Source of the DNA: Aphrocallistes beatrix | Lineage: Eukaryota > Porifera > Hexactinellida > Sceptrulophora > Aphrocallistidae | DNA: 64,000 nt | NCBI GenBank assembly: GCA_963281255.1 | Contig: OY725496.1 | Span: forward strand, 1,860,001-1,924,000 | Direction of reading: 5' to 3' | Part shown: in pieces, positions 22,669-33,369 of the stretch | Numbering within the stretch: the stretch's first letter is position 1 | Layout: the number at the start of each line of letters is the position of its first letter | Program-made: the position numbers and the translations under genes | Notes under the pieces: model-generated | Seen by the model: only the letters and a program-made list of their open reading frames with translations | The model's database searches: none | Told to the model about the DNA's origin: nothing

Positions 22669-23485
22669 TCAAGAACAAATACAACGTAAAAGTAAAAAGG
22701 AACCATATAGCAAAGAAAGAAAATAGCCATAACATTGATATATAATTTATTGGAACGTAGACTAGTTTCATATAGTTGCATCAAACAAATGATGAATTAG
22801 ATTAGGAACAAAAATTATTTATTCATATTATGGGTGCGTAAGAAAATCCACTTTATCTTATCCCTGGTACCATGGAAAATTGTTCAGTGAAAAGGCCTTA
22901 TTGTAGTAGGCTATGATATTATATATCTTCAATAGTTTTTAAGATATGACATCGGCCTCTTTCGGGACCATAGAGAAATATAATGCCCGAACTTGACATA
23001 TAATAAGCGATATCTCACGAACAAATGGTCGGATCCGAAAAAATTTTTTTTTGGAAACGATCAGAATTTTATTTCTGATCCAGTGATCGCTAAATATCTG
23101 AAATCAAACAGGCGATTTCCTGAGCTTTATATTAATGAACTCACTTATAGAGCTATTTTGCTTAGATTTTATTTGGTTATTCTTCTAAACCTTTGTGTTA
23201 TATAATTTCCAAAGGTGCCAAAACAATGTTGAGGTCCATATCATTAAAAAATTATCAAATAAGTTAAAAACTAATTGGTAAATGCGTCAAAAAACTCCAA
23301 TAATTTTTCAATTTTTAGTAACGCTAAACTTTAGGGGGTTAACTGATAAAAATCAAACTAAATACCGTCCAACTAGTGCTACCAGATGGTAGACCGCTCA
23401 GTAATAGTACAATGAAATTAGCAATAGAAAGTTTTTTTTCACGCCAGGCCTGGTTTTTCAAGGGCGGTATCCTTAATTGTCTATT

Positions 23486-23689
23486 TTGGTGAAAGAAAAT
23501 GTAATTTTGAGAGGGCTTAGAAACTCATCATCCCCCATACCATCACTTGAGGCGGAAATTTCACCGTTTTTCTACCCGGAATCATTGAATTGTTTTTCGT
23601 CCAAACACAGTCGTTCTGCAGGTTGCTTAATTGAAAAAGTTGAATTGGGGATTCGCCTGACTAAGGAATGCTTTTCCAATCTTAAATAG
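23486..23689 (+). CDS. Open frame after TTAA-1, possible terminal exon
   Basis: About 67 codons ending in TAA. It starts just outside the TTAA-1A element, after a possible acceptor GGTGAAAG. Composition is protein-like (GLRNSSSPIPSLEAEISPFF), but no domain is recognised and no partner exon is identified nearby. It may be the end of a host gene disrupted by insertions, or chance. Confidence 0.25.
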   Translation: MVKENVILRGLRNSSSPIPSLEAEISPFFYPESLNCFSSKHSRSAGCLIEKVELGIRLTKECFSNLK

Positions 23690-23732
23690 CCAATTCTCTT
23701 TCTTTAAGGAGAAGTTCAACCTATTTTTTTTT

Positions 23733-23985
23733 CTATTCAAGTAATTTCGCCTGTTTCGGTCTTTTATATGCCTTGGCTGGGATCGTACTGGTTAGATGAC
23801 GATGAATTGTATCTTTCGAGACTGGGTTTCCCATTGCTGTAATCCTTTGGGCTAAAGAGCGTGTCGACTGACGTCGCTTCCCTAAGGACTTGGCGATTGT
23901 TATTTTGGATATTCTCAAGCATTTTGGGTGTCCAGCCCCTCGTCGATGTTCAAGGCGTTTACCTTTCTTGTGCTTGAGCCACTAA
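23733..23985 (-). pseudogene. Tc1-like transposase N-terminal fragment
   Basis: Encodes the second half of a Tc1-type paired DNA-binding region: KKGKRLEHRRGAGHPKCLR, SLGKRRQSTRSLAQR, VSKDTIHRHL and AYKRPKQAKLL. The GxGxPK-like linker and the RxSTRxLA helix-turn-helix are characteristic. The catalytic domain is absent and the frame is broken at both ends, so it is an old remnant. Confidence 0.75.
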
Positions 23986-24175
23986 CTTTTTAGGTTCGAA
24001 TAGAATTTCCTATCCTCTTAGCGATATCTTTTACGTTACAGGAGCAAATAACATGCCTACTGCACGGTTTCTAACCACTGAAGTCTTAAATTTGACATCC
24101 ATTTCGTTAAAATTAGGAAATTTAGGATTAACGAAATAAATTGATGTGATGAAATGCTGTAAAGCTATATATTAA

Positions 24176-26005
24176 GGATACCGCCCTCGAAAAACATGGC
24201 CTGCGTAAAAAAAACGGCAAAATTTTTTATTGTTAATTTCATTGTATTATGAGCGATCTACCGTCTGAAGTACTAGTTGGACGATATTTATTTTTGATTT
24301 TTATGAGTTAAACCCCTAAAGTTTAGCGTTACTAAAAATTGAAAAATTATTGGACGTTTTTGATGCATTCACTAATTGGTTTTTAATATATTTGTTATTT
24401 TTTAATGATATGGACCTTAATATTGTTTTGGTACCTTTGGAGATTATAAAACACAAAGATTTAGAAGAATGGCTAAATAAATCCAAACAAAATAGCTCTA
24501 TAAGGGTGTTCATTTATTAAATGCTCGGAAATGGCCTTTTTGAAATCAGATATCTAGCATTCACTGCATCAGAAATATAATTCTGATCGTTTCGAAAAAA
24601 TACTTACTCGGATCCGACCATTGGTTCGTGAGATATCGCTTATTATAGGTGAAGTTCGGGCATATTATCTCTCTATAGTCCCAAAAGATGCCGATGTCAT
24701 TCTTAAAAACTATTGAAGATATATAAACCATTATATTCCTAAATAAATGGATATATGCGAAAATATATAGATTCCTCAAACATTCCTTTGTCAAAAAATA
24801 AATCTTTCTCGACTTATCATTGATTTAATTGTAATACAAATTCTATGGAGAACTTTGAATATATTAGAAAATGGCGAATCTAATAATTAAATATGCATCC
24901 AAATGTGGTTATTATGCAAAATAACGAATACAATTGTCGTTAATAATGTGTACAGAAAAATTGGAGAACTTTTGATAATTGTTTTGAAAGTTATGGCCTT
25001 GGACCTCCCAGATTCGGTAAAACCCCCCGTTTATGGTCCAAAAAGAGATATCTCTCTATCTCACGAAATATAAGGCCAAATTCTTTGTTCTCACTCCCTA
25101 ATATTCTTTTTATGAGGGTACATATATGATTCTTTGATAATATTTGGAATACATTCTATGGAATGTAAGTTTTAGATTTATGTCATATGATGACGTAGCA
25201 TTTTTCGAAAATCCTAAATTGGAAACTAAAAGTCGTAGACTTTCGCTCTAACTTCCTAAAATACTTTTTGGAAGCTCTTCATTAATTCAAAATTGATGGA
25301 TTATACTTCGCAGTGCTAGGAATATGAATTTTTATTCACAATTATCACAAAATATTCGGGGTTAGGGGCCTCAAGGAAATTTGTGGATTTTCAGGGTACT
25401 CTTGCTATTTTATGTAAATATTTTGTTCGAATATACATAAATCAGCCGTATAAATGCGAATAAATGTCTGTGAATGCTTTTGTTCATTATTAATAACTCA
25501 TTTTACATTCTTCTTAACATCTAAACTTAAAATCTCTATATCTCGGGACTTTAAATTCTCAAAATTGACCGTCTTTACAGAATTTGAAGTCAAAATTGGT
25601 TTGAGATAGAGGTTTGAAAATTTCAAGAGTTGTTCCATATCATTTAGTGATTAACGAAGGACCACTTTATTTTCGATATCTTATAACTTTGTGATTTTAT
25701 TCCTGATTTCCCTAAAAAACAGACATTTTTCGCCGTTTTTTGACCCTTTTTTCGGACATCGATAAAATTTATAATTTTTGTCATTTTAACTTTCTTTAAG
25801 TCCGATGAGTTGGCAAATATGATAGACTATCTATGATTCGAATTTGGAAGCATTTGTTTCCTTGGTTTGTCCTAAACAATTCCTTGAGTGGTCGGATTTC
25901 TACCATTAAGATGTGCTAGCAAAAAACGAAAAAATCGGACTTTGAGACACTGTATCTCAAAAACTAGAAATGAGAATCAAAAACGGTTTGGAATGTGCGA
26001 GTATA
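24176..26005 (+). mobile_element. TTAA-1A element, right end lost
   Basis: Left end GGATACCGCCCTCGAAAA after TTAA (24172-24175). The interior follows the family up to GAATCAAAAACGGTTTGGAATGTG at about 26000. The last ~130 bp and right terminus are missing, and unrelated sequence follows. Confidence 0.8.
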
Positions 26006-26284
26006 TGATTGATCAACATATGAGTAGTAAATTATGGGCAATTGAGAATGCAAGTGTTTTAAGGTTGATGTTTCCCATGGTACACTTTTTACTAAAAATG
26101 TGCCCAAATTGCTTTTTTTATCAGTTTTATATCCTTATAGAGGTTCTAAATAATAATTCCGATTTTTATCACTCCAGCCCAAATATTTCGCCACTTTAAT
26201 CATCTGGTGTCGCTCAAAAAACGACAGATTTTAAATGCGAAATGTCCCACAGCTATAACTTCTTTTAACAGATCATCTTTTTAA

Positions 26285-26505
26285 TGCTGAATTCATGCTC
26301 AGCACTAGATTTCCAGCAATTTGATATATATATTGACCATATTTGGAAACATTTTTGTTTGACCGTGCCTAGCAACGGCCAGGAATTTTTTAACATACCT
26401 GGCCGTTGCTAGGAAAAGTCAACCAAAATATACTCCAAATATGGTCAAATATATATCAAATTGCTGGAAATTTAGTGCTGAGCATGAATTCAGTATTGAA
26501 TTAAC
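26285..26505. repeat. TTAA-2 internal hairpin
   Basis: An imperfect inverted repeat. The outer arms are GAATTCATGCTCAGCACTA and TAGTGCTGAGCATGAATTC; the centre is GCAACGGCCAGGAAT/CCTGGCCGTTGC. The same structure occurs at about 30545-30755, 31215-31425, 40255-40470, 56035-56250 and 57935-58140, and with a pogo-type insertion at 41800-42465. Confidence 0.85.
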
Positions 26506-26507
26506 GA

Positions 26508-26891
26508 CCTTATTCACTTATTCACTAAGAAAACTTTAGATTTGCTTAACTTTTGAATCTTCAAAATTAGAAGAGATTTTAAAAGAATTCAAATAGATTG
26601 CATACTCTTTTAATTTTAAATGGTACAATTGAAATGCTTGACAAATTTTGACTCATTTGTTAAACTTTACAGAAGTTACGTAATATTTTAAGTTAAGTAT
26701 GACGTCATAATACTTAAGTATGACATCACGCATATTTCGAGAGTGACTTGGAATATTTCCAGTATTTAGGTCGTTTATATTTCTATTGGTATCATTGAAC
26801 ATCTATTTACCCAAATCGTAATGCAACTCTTCAAAATTTCAAATATATAAAGTAAAGTTAAGCAAATCTTAAGTTTTCTTAGTGAATAAGG
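26508..26891. mobile_element. MITE with CCTTATTCACTAAG ends
   Basis: About 384 bp bounded by CCTTATTCAC(TTATTCAC)TAAG and CTTAGTGAATAAGG. The inverse repeats extend inward (AGATTTGCTTAACTTT / AAAGTTAAGCAAATCTTA). It interrupts TTAA-2 sequence that is continuous in the copy at 30540. I cannot define its duplication, so no superfamily is given. Confidence 0.7.
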
Positions 26892-27045
26892 CCCCTGGCA
26901 TGGTCAAATAAAGTTATAGACATGGGATTTCGGCGGATACTATTGGACATGTTCATTTTTGGGTCCCCAGTCATAACTGACAACTTTTTCACACTTTTGA
27001 AGGTGTCAAAATATGAAAATATTGATATGCCGTATTTGAAGTTAA

Positions 27046-27282
27046 AATGAGGATCTGACATGGTTCAAGGAAGTTATGGATATGAGACATTTCGCTTATA
27101 AAATGTGTCCTTTTTTGAGCGACACCAGGTGGTACAAGTGGCTCTAAGTGCCGAAATATTAGCATTGAAATTCTAAAAATTGAAATTAATGCTTATAACC
27201 CCTTTAGGGATCTAAAAATGATTAAAAAGGGCTTTTGGCAGTTTTTTGATAAAATACAAAATGCCCATAGGAAATGCCAACC
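27046..27282 (+). mobile_element. Right-end TTAA-2 piece bounded by internal TTAA
   Basis: 237 bp that begins at the internal TTAA of the family (TTAAAATGATGATCTGAC in full copies) and runs to the normal right end GCCAACC. It is flanked by TTAA at 27042-27045 and 27283-27286. It sits at a TTAA of another TTAA-2 copy. Confidence 0.65.
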
Positions 27283-28753
27283 TTAAGTACTACTATAAGT
27301 TGTTGATTTGGGATGTTTGGATGTTATTTAATACTAGGATACAGTAAAAACTAATGGCTTTTCTGAAGAAAATTGCTTTGTAGCCTGTTTTTATCACTTA
27401 AAAATCAATTTTACAAAGGAGTAATCTTTAGTTACAAAGGTAGTGAGTAAAAACCTCGACAGTTTTGGAAAGATCTCGTCACGTAGAACAAAATGATAGA
27501 GACAGAATTTCGATATTCTACTTTAGAAAAACGTTATATAAAATATTTTTCTTTACGAAAATCTGCTTCAAAATATTGTAGCAACGAAATTGGAAAGAAA
27601 AATTTAATTGGGTTAAAATTGAAAATTCTATTCCTATTATTTTCTTTATTCAACCATTCAGTGCAAGAATAATTGAGTAAAGGAGGCATAAGCCATTGAA
27701 ATTTCCTTGAATGTCCTCTATAAATTAGGTGATTTGAGAACTTAATATATTTTTCTTGCTTCTTGAGCTCCCGAAAAGTGTAATATTGCAGAAAACTCAT
27801 CGAGAACAGTTTCCACAAAAAACTTCAGGAGAAAATATTGAAAACTTTTTGAGTTAGTTCTGGAAGGAAACACCAATCTTAAATATATCACAAATTTCAA
27901 TAGCATTGTGACAATAATAATGAGACGCGCTGTACTCTGTGAACGCTAGTAGAGGTATCCATAGTATTATGAAGTATAGGCAACTCTATAGTCGTTCAGT
28001 ACACACAATTGATATTAGGCACGTGGTTTTGTCTATACTAGATAGTATTTTTAGTATCATCAAAATCATTGAATATTGTATGTGCTCGCTGCATTTTTTT
28101 TGGATTCCTAATTTTAGCTCCCATAGACGATAATACAACGCAAATAATTTTTCCTAAGAATTCAGTTCTTATTTGAGCTTTGATTCTATTTCAATGTGAT
28201 ATTGAAAAAATTTCTAAAAAAATATTTAAGTAACCTCTACTAGCGTGAATGGTACCTTGTTTACTGTAAATTAAGGTTGGCCTTTCCTATGGGCATTTTG
28301 TTTTTTATCTAAAATTTCGTTTTTTATATTTAATTCTTTGGCTGCGGGTTCGTAGCAACGGCCAGGAATGTGAAAAAATTCTTGGCCGTTGCTATGCACG
28401 GACATCCAAAAAATTCTCCAAATATGGTCAATATATATATCAAATTGCTGGAAATTTAGTGCTGAGCACGAATTCAGAATTGATGATCTGACATGGTTCA
28501 AAGAAGTTATTGATCTGGGATTCCGGCGGACACTATTGAATGTGGTTATTTTTAGGTAGCCAGTCATCAATGACCAATTTTTCACACTTTTGATGGTGAA
28601 AATTTTTGATTGACCATATTTTGAAGTTAAGTCCTGCTCTAAGTTGTCGAATATGGATATTTGCATGTTATTTAATATTCCAAAGCAATTAAAACAAATG
28701 GAAATTGAGGGACATATATAAATATTTTCTAAATCCTATTTTCTGAGACTTTT

Positions 28754-29260
28754 TTTTCGCATAGAACTGAGATGTGAATGGATTAATACGAAAAATTTGG
28801 AATTTTTCATGGAATGTTCGTACATTCCAGTGTTGCTATGGAAACGTGTTTGGTCAGTTGGTGTTATATCTTGAAAACTGCAATGGCTACACATTCAAAT
28901 GTCATTCCATTTGATAGCGAATATACTACTTCCTATTAAGTGATAATATAAGTTCGACCTCTAAATTCAATAGTTTAGGAGATATTCGACAAATTATCAA
29001 ATGTGACCAATATTGTACATTGTCGAATATCTCATAAACTATTGAATTTAGAGGTCGAAATTATATTATCACTTAATAGGAAGTAGTATTTTCGCTATCA
29101 AATGAAATTACATTTGAATGTGTAGCCATTGCAGTTTTCAAGATATAACGCCAACTGACCAAAACACGTTTCCATAGCAACACTGGAATGTACCGACATT
29201 CCATGAAAAATTTCCAAATTTTTCGTATTTACCCATTACATCTCAGTTCTATGCGAAAAA
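28754..29260. repeat. Large near-perfect palindrome, ~238-bp arms
   Basis: Left arm 28754-28991 and right arm 29021-29260 are close reverse complements around a 29-nt loop. The arms begin TTTTCGCATAGAACTGAGAT and meet at GATATTCGACA/TGTCGAATATC. Only scattered mismatches and a few single-base indels are visible. The sequence is not seen elsewhere in the window. Confidence 0.9.
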
Positions 29261-29609
29261 TTTTACAATAAAAGCACTCAGAAGTGCCCCTAAACGGCCT
29301 CTAAAAATAACCAAATTTGTCACAAATATAACCTATTACGCAACCATATGGTGACTAATCAAATTTTTAACAACGGATGTGGGTACTTTGACACCATATT
29401 TATATATGCTGATAATACATTCCTAAGCTCTATTGTGCTTTGTAAATGATTTAAGGCAGCTCATGTATTAATTCAACGGTCTTCCTCCGCATCCCTAGTC
29501 CCAAATCCGCAAGTTACTGTGAGGCCTTATATACAGTAGACAATGATAATACAAATAAAAAGAGAATTATGAGAAAAATGGTGTCAAAAATACTAAAAAT
29601 AAAATTCCT

Positions 29610-29667
29610 TTGGTGTGAATTTTTAACAATTTTTGAAATTTTGAAAATTGTTAAAAATTCACACCAA
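29610..29667. repeat. Perfect 24-bp-arm hairpin
   Basis: Arms 29610-29633 and 29644-29667 are exact inverses (starting TTGGTGTGAATTTTTAAC) with a 10-nt loop. The right arm corresponds to the AAAATTGTTAAAAATTCACACC block of TTAA-2 copies. Confidence 0.85.
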
Positions 29668-29781
29668 AACACCCGAGATTTTTTATTTTTAGTTATTACA
29701 AAAAGTTATCACCTTTATAATTGCTGAAAAAAAAGTCTCAGAAAATATTTACACATGTACCTCAATTTCCATTAGATTTAA

Positions 29782-30993
29782 GGGTGGTGTTTCCCTCCAG
29801 AACTAACTTTAAAAGTTTTCATTATTTTCTCCTAAATTTATTTGTGGAAACTATTCTCGATGAGTTATCTGCAAAAATGCACTTTTCGGAAGCTTAAGAA
29901 GCAAGAAAAATTTTTATTTTTCCTCAAATCACCTAATTTATAGAAGACATTCAAGGAAACTTCAATGGCTTATGTCTCTTTTCCTCAATTATTCTTGCAC
30001 GAAATCGTTGAATAAAGAAAATAATAGGAATAGAATTTGAATTTTAACCTAACTAATTTTTTCTTTCAAATTTCGTTGATGCAATATTTAGAGGCAGATT
30101 TTCGAAAGGAAAAATATTTTAACTTTTTTCTAAAGTAGAATATCGAAAATATGTCTCTATCATTTTGTTCTACGTGACGAGATCTTTCCAAAACCATCGA
30201 GTTTTTTACTCTACGACTTTTGTAACTAGAGATTCCTCCGTTGTAAAATTGATTTTTTTGAGTGCTAAAAACAGGCTACAAAGCAATTTTCTTCGGAAAG
30301 GCTTGGTTTCCAATAGTTTACTGTGTCCTAGTATTAAATAACATCTAAACATCCTAAATCAACAACTTATAGTAGTACTTAACTTCAAAATATGGCATAT
30401 CAAATATTTTCACATCATGACACCTTCAAAAGTGTGAAAAAGTTGTCAGTTATGACTGGGGACCCAAAATGACCTTGTCCGATAGTATCCGCCGAAATCC
30501 CGCATCTATAACTTTATTTGACTATGCCAGTCGTTATTTTAATACTGAATTCGTGCTCAGCACTAGATTTCTAGCAATTTGATATATATATTGACCATAT
30601 TTGGAGAATATTTTGATTGCCTTTTCCTAGCAACGGTCAGAAATGTGAAAAAATTCCTGGCCGTTGCTAGGTATGGTCAAACAAAAATGTTTCCAAATAT
30701 GGTCAATATATATATCAAATTGCTGGAAATCTAGTGTTGAGCATGAATTCAGCATTAAAAAGATGATGGCACTGTTAAAAGAAGTTATAGCTGTGGGACA
30801 TTTCGCATTTAAAATGTGTCGTTTTTAGAGCGACACCAGGTGATACAAGTGGCTCAAAGTGGCGAAATATTGGGGCTGGAGTTATAAAAATCGGGATTAT
30901 TGTTTAGAACCCCTATAAGGATCTAAAAATGATAAAAAAGCAATTTGGGCACATTTTTAGAAAAAAACAAGTGTCCCATGGGAAACACCAACC
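29782..30993 (+). mobile_element. TTAA-2 variant copy
   Basis: Ends GGGTGGTGTTTCCCTCC (after TTAA) and CCATGGGAAACACCAACC (before TTAA 30994-30997), 1.21 kb, with the family hairpin at about 30545-30755. It is inverted relative to 26063-27878, creating a multi-kilobase inverted arrangement. Confidence 0.65.
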
Positions 30994-31777
30994 TTAACTG
31001 CTTTGGAATATTAAATAACATGCAAATATCCTTATTCGACAACTTATAGCACTACTTAACTTCAAAATAAGGTATATCAAAAATTTTCTCCATCAAAAGT
31101 GGGAAAAACTGGTCATTGCTGACTGGACCCTCAAAAATAACCACATTCGGTAGTGTCCGCCGGAATCCGAGATCATTAACTTCTTTGAACCATGTCAGAT
31201 CATCATTTTAATGCTAAATTCGTGCTCAGCACTAAATTTCCAGCAATTTGATATATATATTGACCATATTTAGAGAATTCTTTGGATCTCCCTGCATAGC
31301 AACGGCCAGGAATTTTTACACATTCCTGGCCGTTGCTAGGAACCCGCAGTCAAAGAATTTCTCCAAATATTTCCAATATATATATCAAATTGCTGGAAAT
31401 TTAGTGCTGAGCACGAATTTAGCATTAAAATGATGATCTGACATGGTTCAAAGAAGTTATGGATATGAGACTTTCCGTTTCAAAATTGTGTTCTTTTTTA
31501 GGCGACACCAGGTGGTACAATTGGCTCTAAGTGGCGAAATATTAGCATTGAAATTCTAAAAATCAAAATTAATGTTTAGAACCCCTTTAGTGATCCCAAA
31601 ATGGTTAAAAAGGACTTTTGGCAAATTTTTGATAAAAAATAAAATGCCCATAGGAAAGGCCAACCTTAAGGGTGATCTTAAAATATTGTTAATATTCAAC
31701 CTGGACGAACTATTTGCTCTTTTAGTTTAGTTTATTTTGTCCATAAATGATAATATATTTAATATTTTCTTGAGATA

Positions 31778-31797
31778 CTGTTTTTTATCACTCTTAG
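31778..31797 (+). promoter_or_regulatory. Probable splice acceptor before the Relish-like exon
   Basis: A pyrimidine-rich tract ending CTCTTAG. The AG is part of an in-frame TAG, so the open frame begins exactly at the junction (codons Leu-Gln-Ile-Asn-Glu-Phe-Ser-Val before the first Met). Confidence 0.6.
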
Positions 31798-33369
31798 CTC
31801 CAAATTAATGAATTTTCTGTAATGGATGCTACATTTATTATTGTTGATCAACCAGCTGCTTATGGAACACGATTTCGATATGTAAGTGAAGGAACTTGTC
31901 ATGGACCAATTTTAGGCCAATCTACCACTCCTGGAAATAGGACTCATCCCACCATTAGATGTAATGGTAATTTTACTGATGGCCAAGATGCTATTTTACT
32001 CGTTTCTATTATTTCTGATGACCCAAGGGACCCTTTATCATATGGAATGCATGGCCATACTTTTTTTGGAAGAAATGTTTACAATGGTCAGTATATAGCA
32101 GAAATTCAAGCAAATTCAGGAATCTTTTCCCATCAACTTCAAGGAGTGACTATTATCCATACCAAAGGCGCAGATAAAAACGATGTTTTGTCAGGAAAGT
32201 ATATTCAAGATATTCTGTTACAAAAAGAAGGAATCCAGAATTACAAAACCCTAATGGATCGAAATAATGGGACAACTACGACTGATCAGTTAAATCTAAA
32301 TTGGTTCTACCAACAATTTCCTAATTTTGTCTCTGAGTCTAAATATGAAGCAGCACATGTTCAATATTTAGCTAATCAAGTCCGATTAAAATTTGATATT
32401 TTCATTAAAAATCCTTACACCCAATCATTTTCAAATCCACCTTTGACTGTATTGTCACAGATAGTTCATAATACTCGTGATAGGGAGCATAAACCTTTAC
32501 ATATTCAAAGATGTAGTCGTACATCCGGATCTCCGAATGGTAATGAAGAAGTTTTTTTGTTTTGTGATGAATTTATTTCTAAGGATCTAGAAGTCTGTTT
32601 TTACCATGGACAGTTTCCTGGTGAATATATTGGAAAAGGGTCATTTAGTCCGACCGATATTCATAATAAATCAGGGCTTGTGTTTAAAACACCATCATTG
32701 AAGAGAAGTATAAATGTTCCTTTATTAACACATTTTTGTTTGAAACGATCTGATATGTCCAGTAATAGCTTTGACTTCACCTATTACCCATTGCCTCCAG
32801 AACGATATCGTCAATTCCCTGAAAGTTCAGAAATATATACACTTCAAAATTCTCCTCAGTTGAAATCTTTTGATATGAGACCTGAAATGAGTTTAGAAGG
32901 TATACTTCCTAATTCATTATATCCACTGAGTGATTTTGGAGAATTGGGGGATCAACATTATTTAAATAATGCAAGCACTCAAGATGATGTCCCAATGAAA
33001 GATTTTCCTGGGGGAAATGCAGAAAGAGCACATAATTTTTCACATAATACAGAATTTAATCCTGATGTTATTTATCACAACCCTCCTCAAACGCAATTTA
33101 ATATACCTTATTCAAATTCTCAATCGCTATATTCACACAATTCAACTACACATACTTTTTCACCAATAGATAACAAAGCCAGCAATCAGCATATTTCACA
33201 GCCTCCGTTTGCTCATAATATCCCTCCATTTATTCAGCCTGGATTTTCAGACTTTTATCCTCAATCAGACCACAATATGCATCCTTCAAGAGCTGGTATT
33301 CCAAATTGCGATAGTAATATCCCTCAACAATATGTGAATACATACTCTAATGACAAAAATTTGCAATAA
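31798..33369 (+). CDS. Relish-like NF-kB (Rel homology) protein, RHD-only exon
   Basis: A transcription factor of the NF-kB/Relish type. From ATG 31822 it reads 515 residues. The N-terminal Rel homology (DNA-binding) half spans about residues 12-200, with the recognition loop RFRYVSEGTCHG (17-28), HIRC-like strands, and ANQVRLKFDIF near 188-198. The dimerisation IPT half spans about 205-327 (TSGSPNGNEEVFLFCDEF, SFSPTDIHNKSGLVFKTP, FDFTYYPLPPE). The remaining ~185 residues are rich in Asn, Pro, Ser, Gln and His, like an activation region. There are no ankyrin repeats and no clear basic nuclear signal after the IPT. The loop has Ser where p50 has its redox-sensitive Cys, as in insect Relish. 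TTTTTTATCACTCTTAG ends at 31797, and the frame stays open from there, so this may be an internal or second exon with start upstream. A 3' donor before the stop cannot be excluded. Confidence 0.85.
   Translation, partial: LQINEFSVMDATFIIVDQPAAYGTRFRYVSEGTCHGPILGQSTTPGNRTHPTIRCNGNFTDGQDAILLVSIISDDPRDPLSYGMHGHTFFGRNVYNGQYIAEIQANSGIFSHQLQGVTIIHTKGADKNDVLSGKYIQDILLQKEGIQNYKTLMDRNNGTTTTDQLNLNWFYQQFPNFVSESKYEAAHVQYLANQVRLKFDIFIKNPYTQSFSNPPLTVLSQIVHNTRDREHKPLHIQRCSRTSGSPNGNEEVFLFCDEFISKDLEVCFYHGQFPGEYIGKGSFSPTDIHNKSGLVFKTPSLKRSINVPLLTHFCLKRSDMSSNSFDFTYYPLPPERYRQFPESSEIYTLQNSPQLKSFDMRPEMSLEGILPNSLYPLSDFGELGDQHYLNNASTQDDVPMKDFPGGNAERAHNFSHNTEFNPDVIYHNPPQTQFNIPYSNSQSLYSHNSTTHTFSPIDNKASNQHISQPPFAHNIPPFIQPGFSDFYPQSDHNMHPSRAGIPNCDSNIPQQYVNTYSNDKNLQ

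Larger units (their letters stand above)
20849..22916. mobile_element. P-like non-autonomous element carrying a gag-pol fragment
   Basis: The outer ends are TCATAGCCTACTACA and its inverse TGTAGTAGGCTATGA. A second inverse pair, ACCAGGGATAAGATAAAGT, lies inside each end (about 20888-20906 and 22849-22868). The outer repeat closely resembles the intact P-like element at 6365 (ATGGCCTACTAAATACA against ATAGCCTACTACATACA). The short direct repeat TATTAT flanks both ends, but a clean 8-bp duplication is not visible. Between the ends are a TA-rich segment, an unidentified minus-strand ORF (21078-21338) and a retroelement gag-protease-RT fragment. Confidence 0.7.
19477..23472 (-). mobile_element. 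TTAA-1A element split by a P-like composite
   Basis: Flanked by TTAA at 19473-19476 and 23473-23476, with family termini GGATACCGC...GGGCGGTATCC. Subtracting the P-like insertion (20849-22916) leaves about 1.93 kb, the family length. Confidence 0.82.
26063..27878 (-). mobile_element. TTAA-2 variant with nested insertions
   Basis: Ends GGTTGATGTTTCCCATGG (after TTAA, 26059-26062) and GGAAGGAAACACCAATC (before TTAA, 27879-27882). It is the inverse relative of 29782-30993. Inside are the family hairpin (about 26285-26505), a 0.4 kb MITE (26508-26891) and a 237-bp TTAA-flanked piece of another TTAA-2 (27046-27282). Confidence 0.65.
28275..31665 (+). mobile_element. TTAA-2 copy with foldback architecture, nested
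   Basis: Starts GGTTGGCCTTTCCTATGGGC after TTAA (28271-28274) and ends GCCCATAGGAAAGGCCAACC before TTAA (31666-31669), so both ends are the same terminus in inverse orientation. It contains the large palindrome at 28754-29260, a variant copy at 29782-30993 and two family hairpins. Whether all of this is one element or several cannot be settled by eye. Confidence 0.5.

Noticed and set aside
31248..31433. MIYILTIFREFFG... ORFs (also 40292-40477 and 56071-56256)
   Set aside because: They are translations of the TTAA-2 hairpin in several copies; the symmetry of the hairpin creates similar ORFs on both strands.
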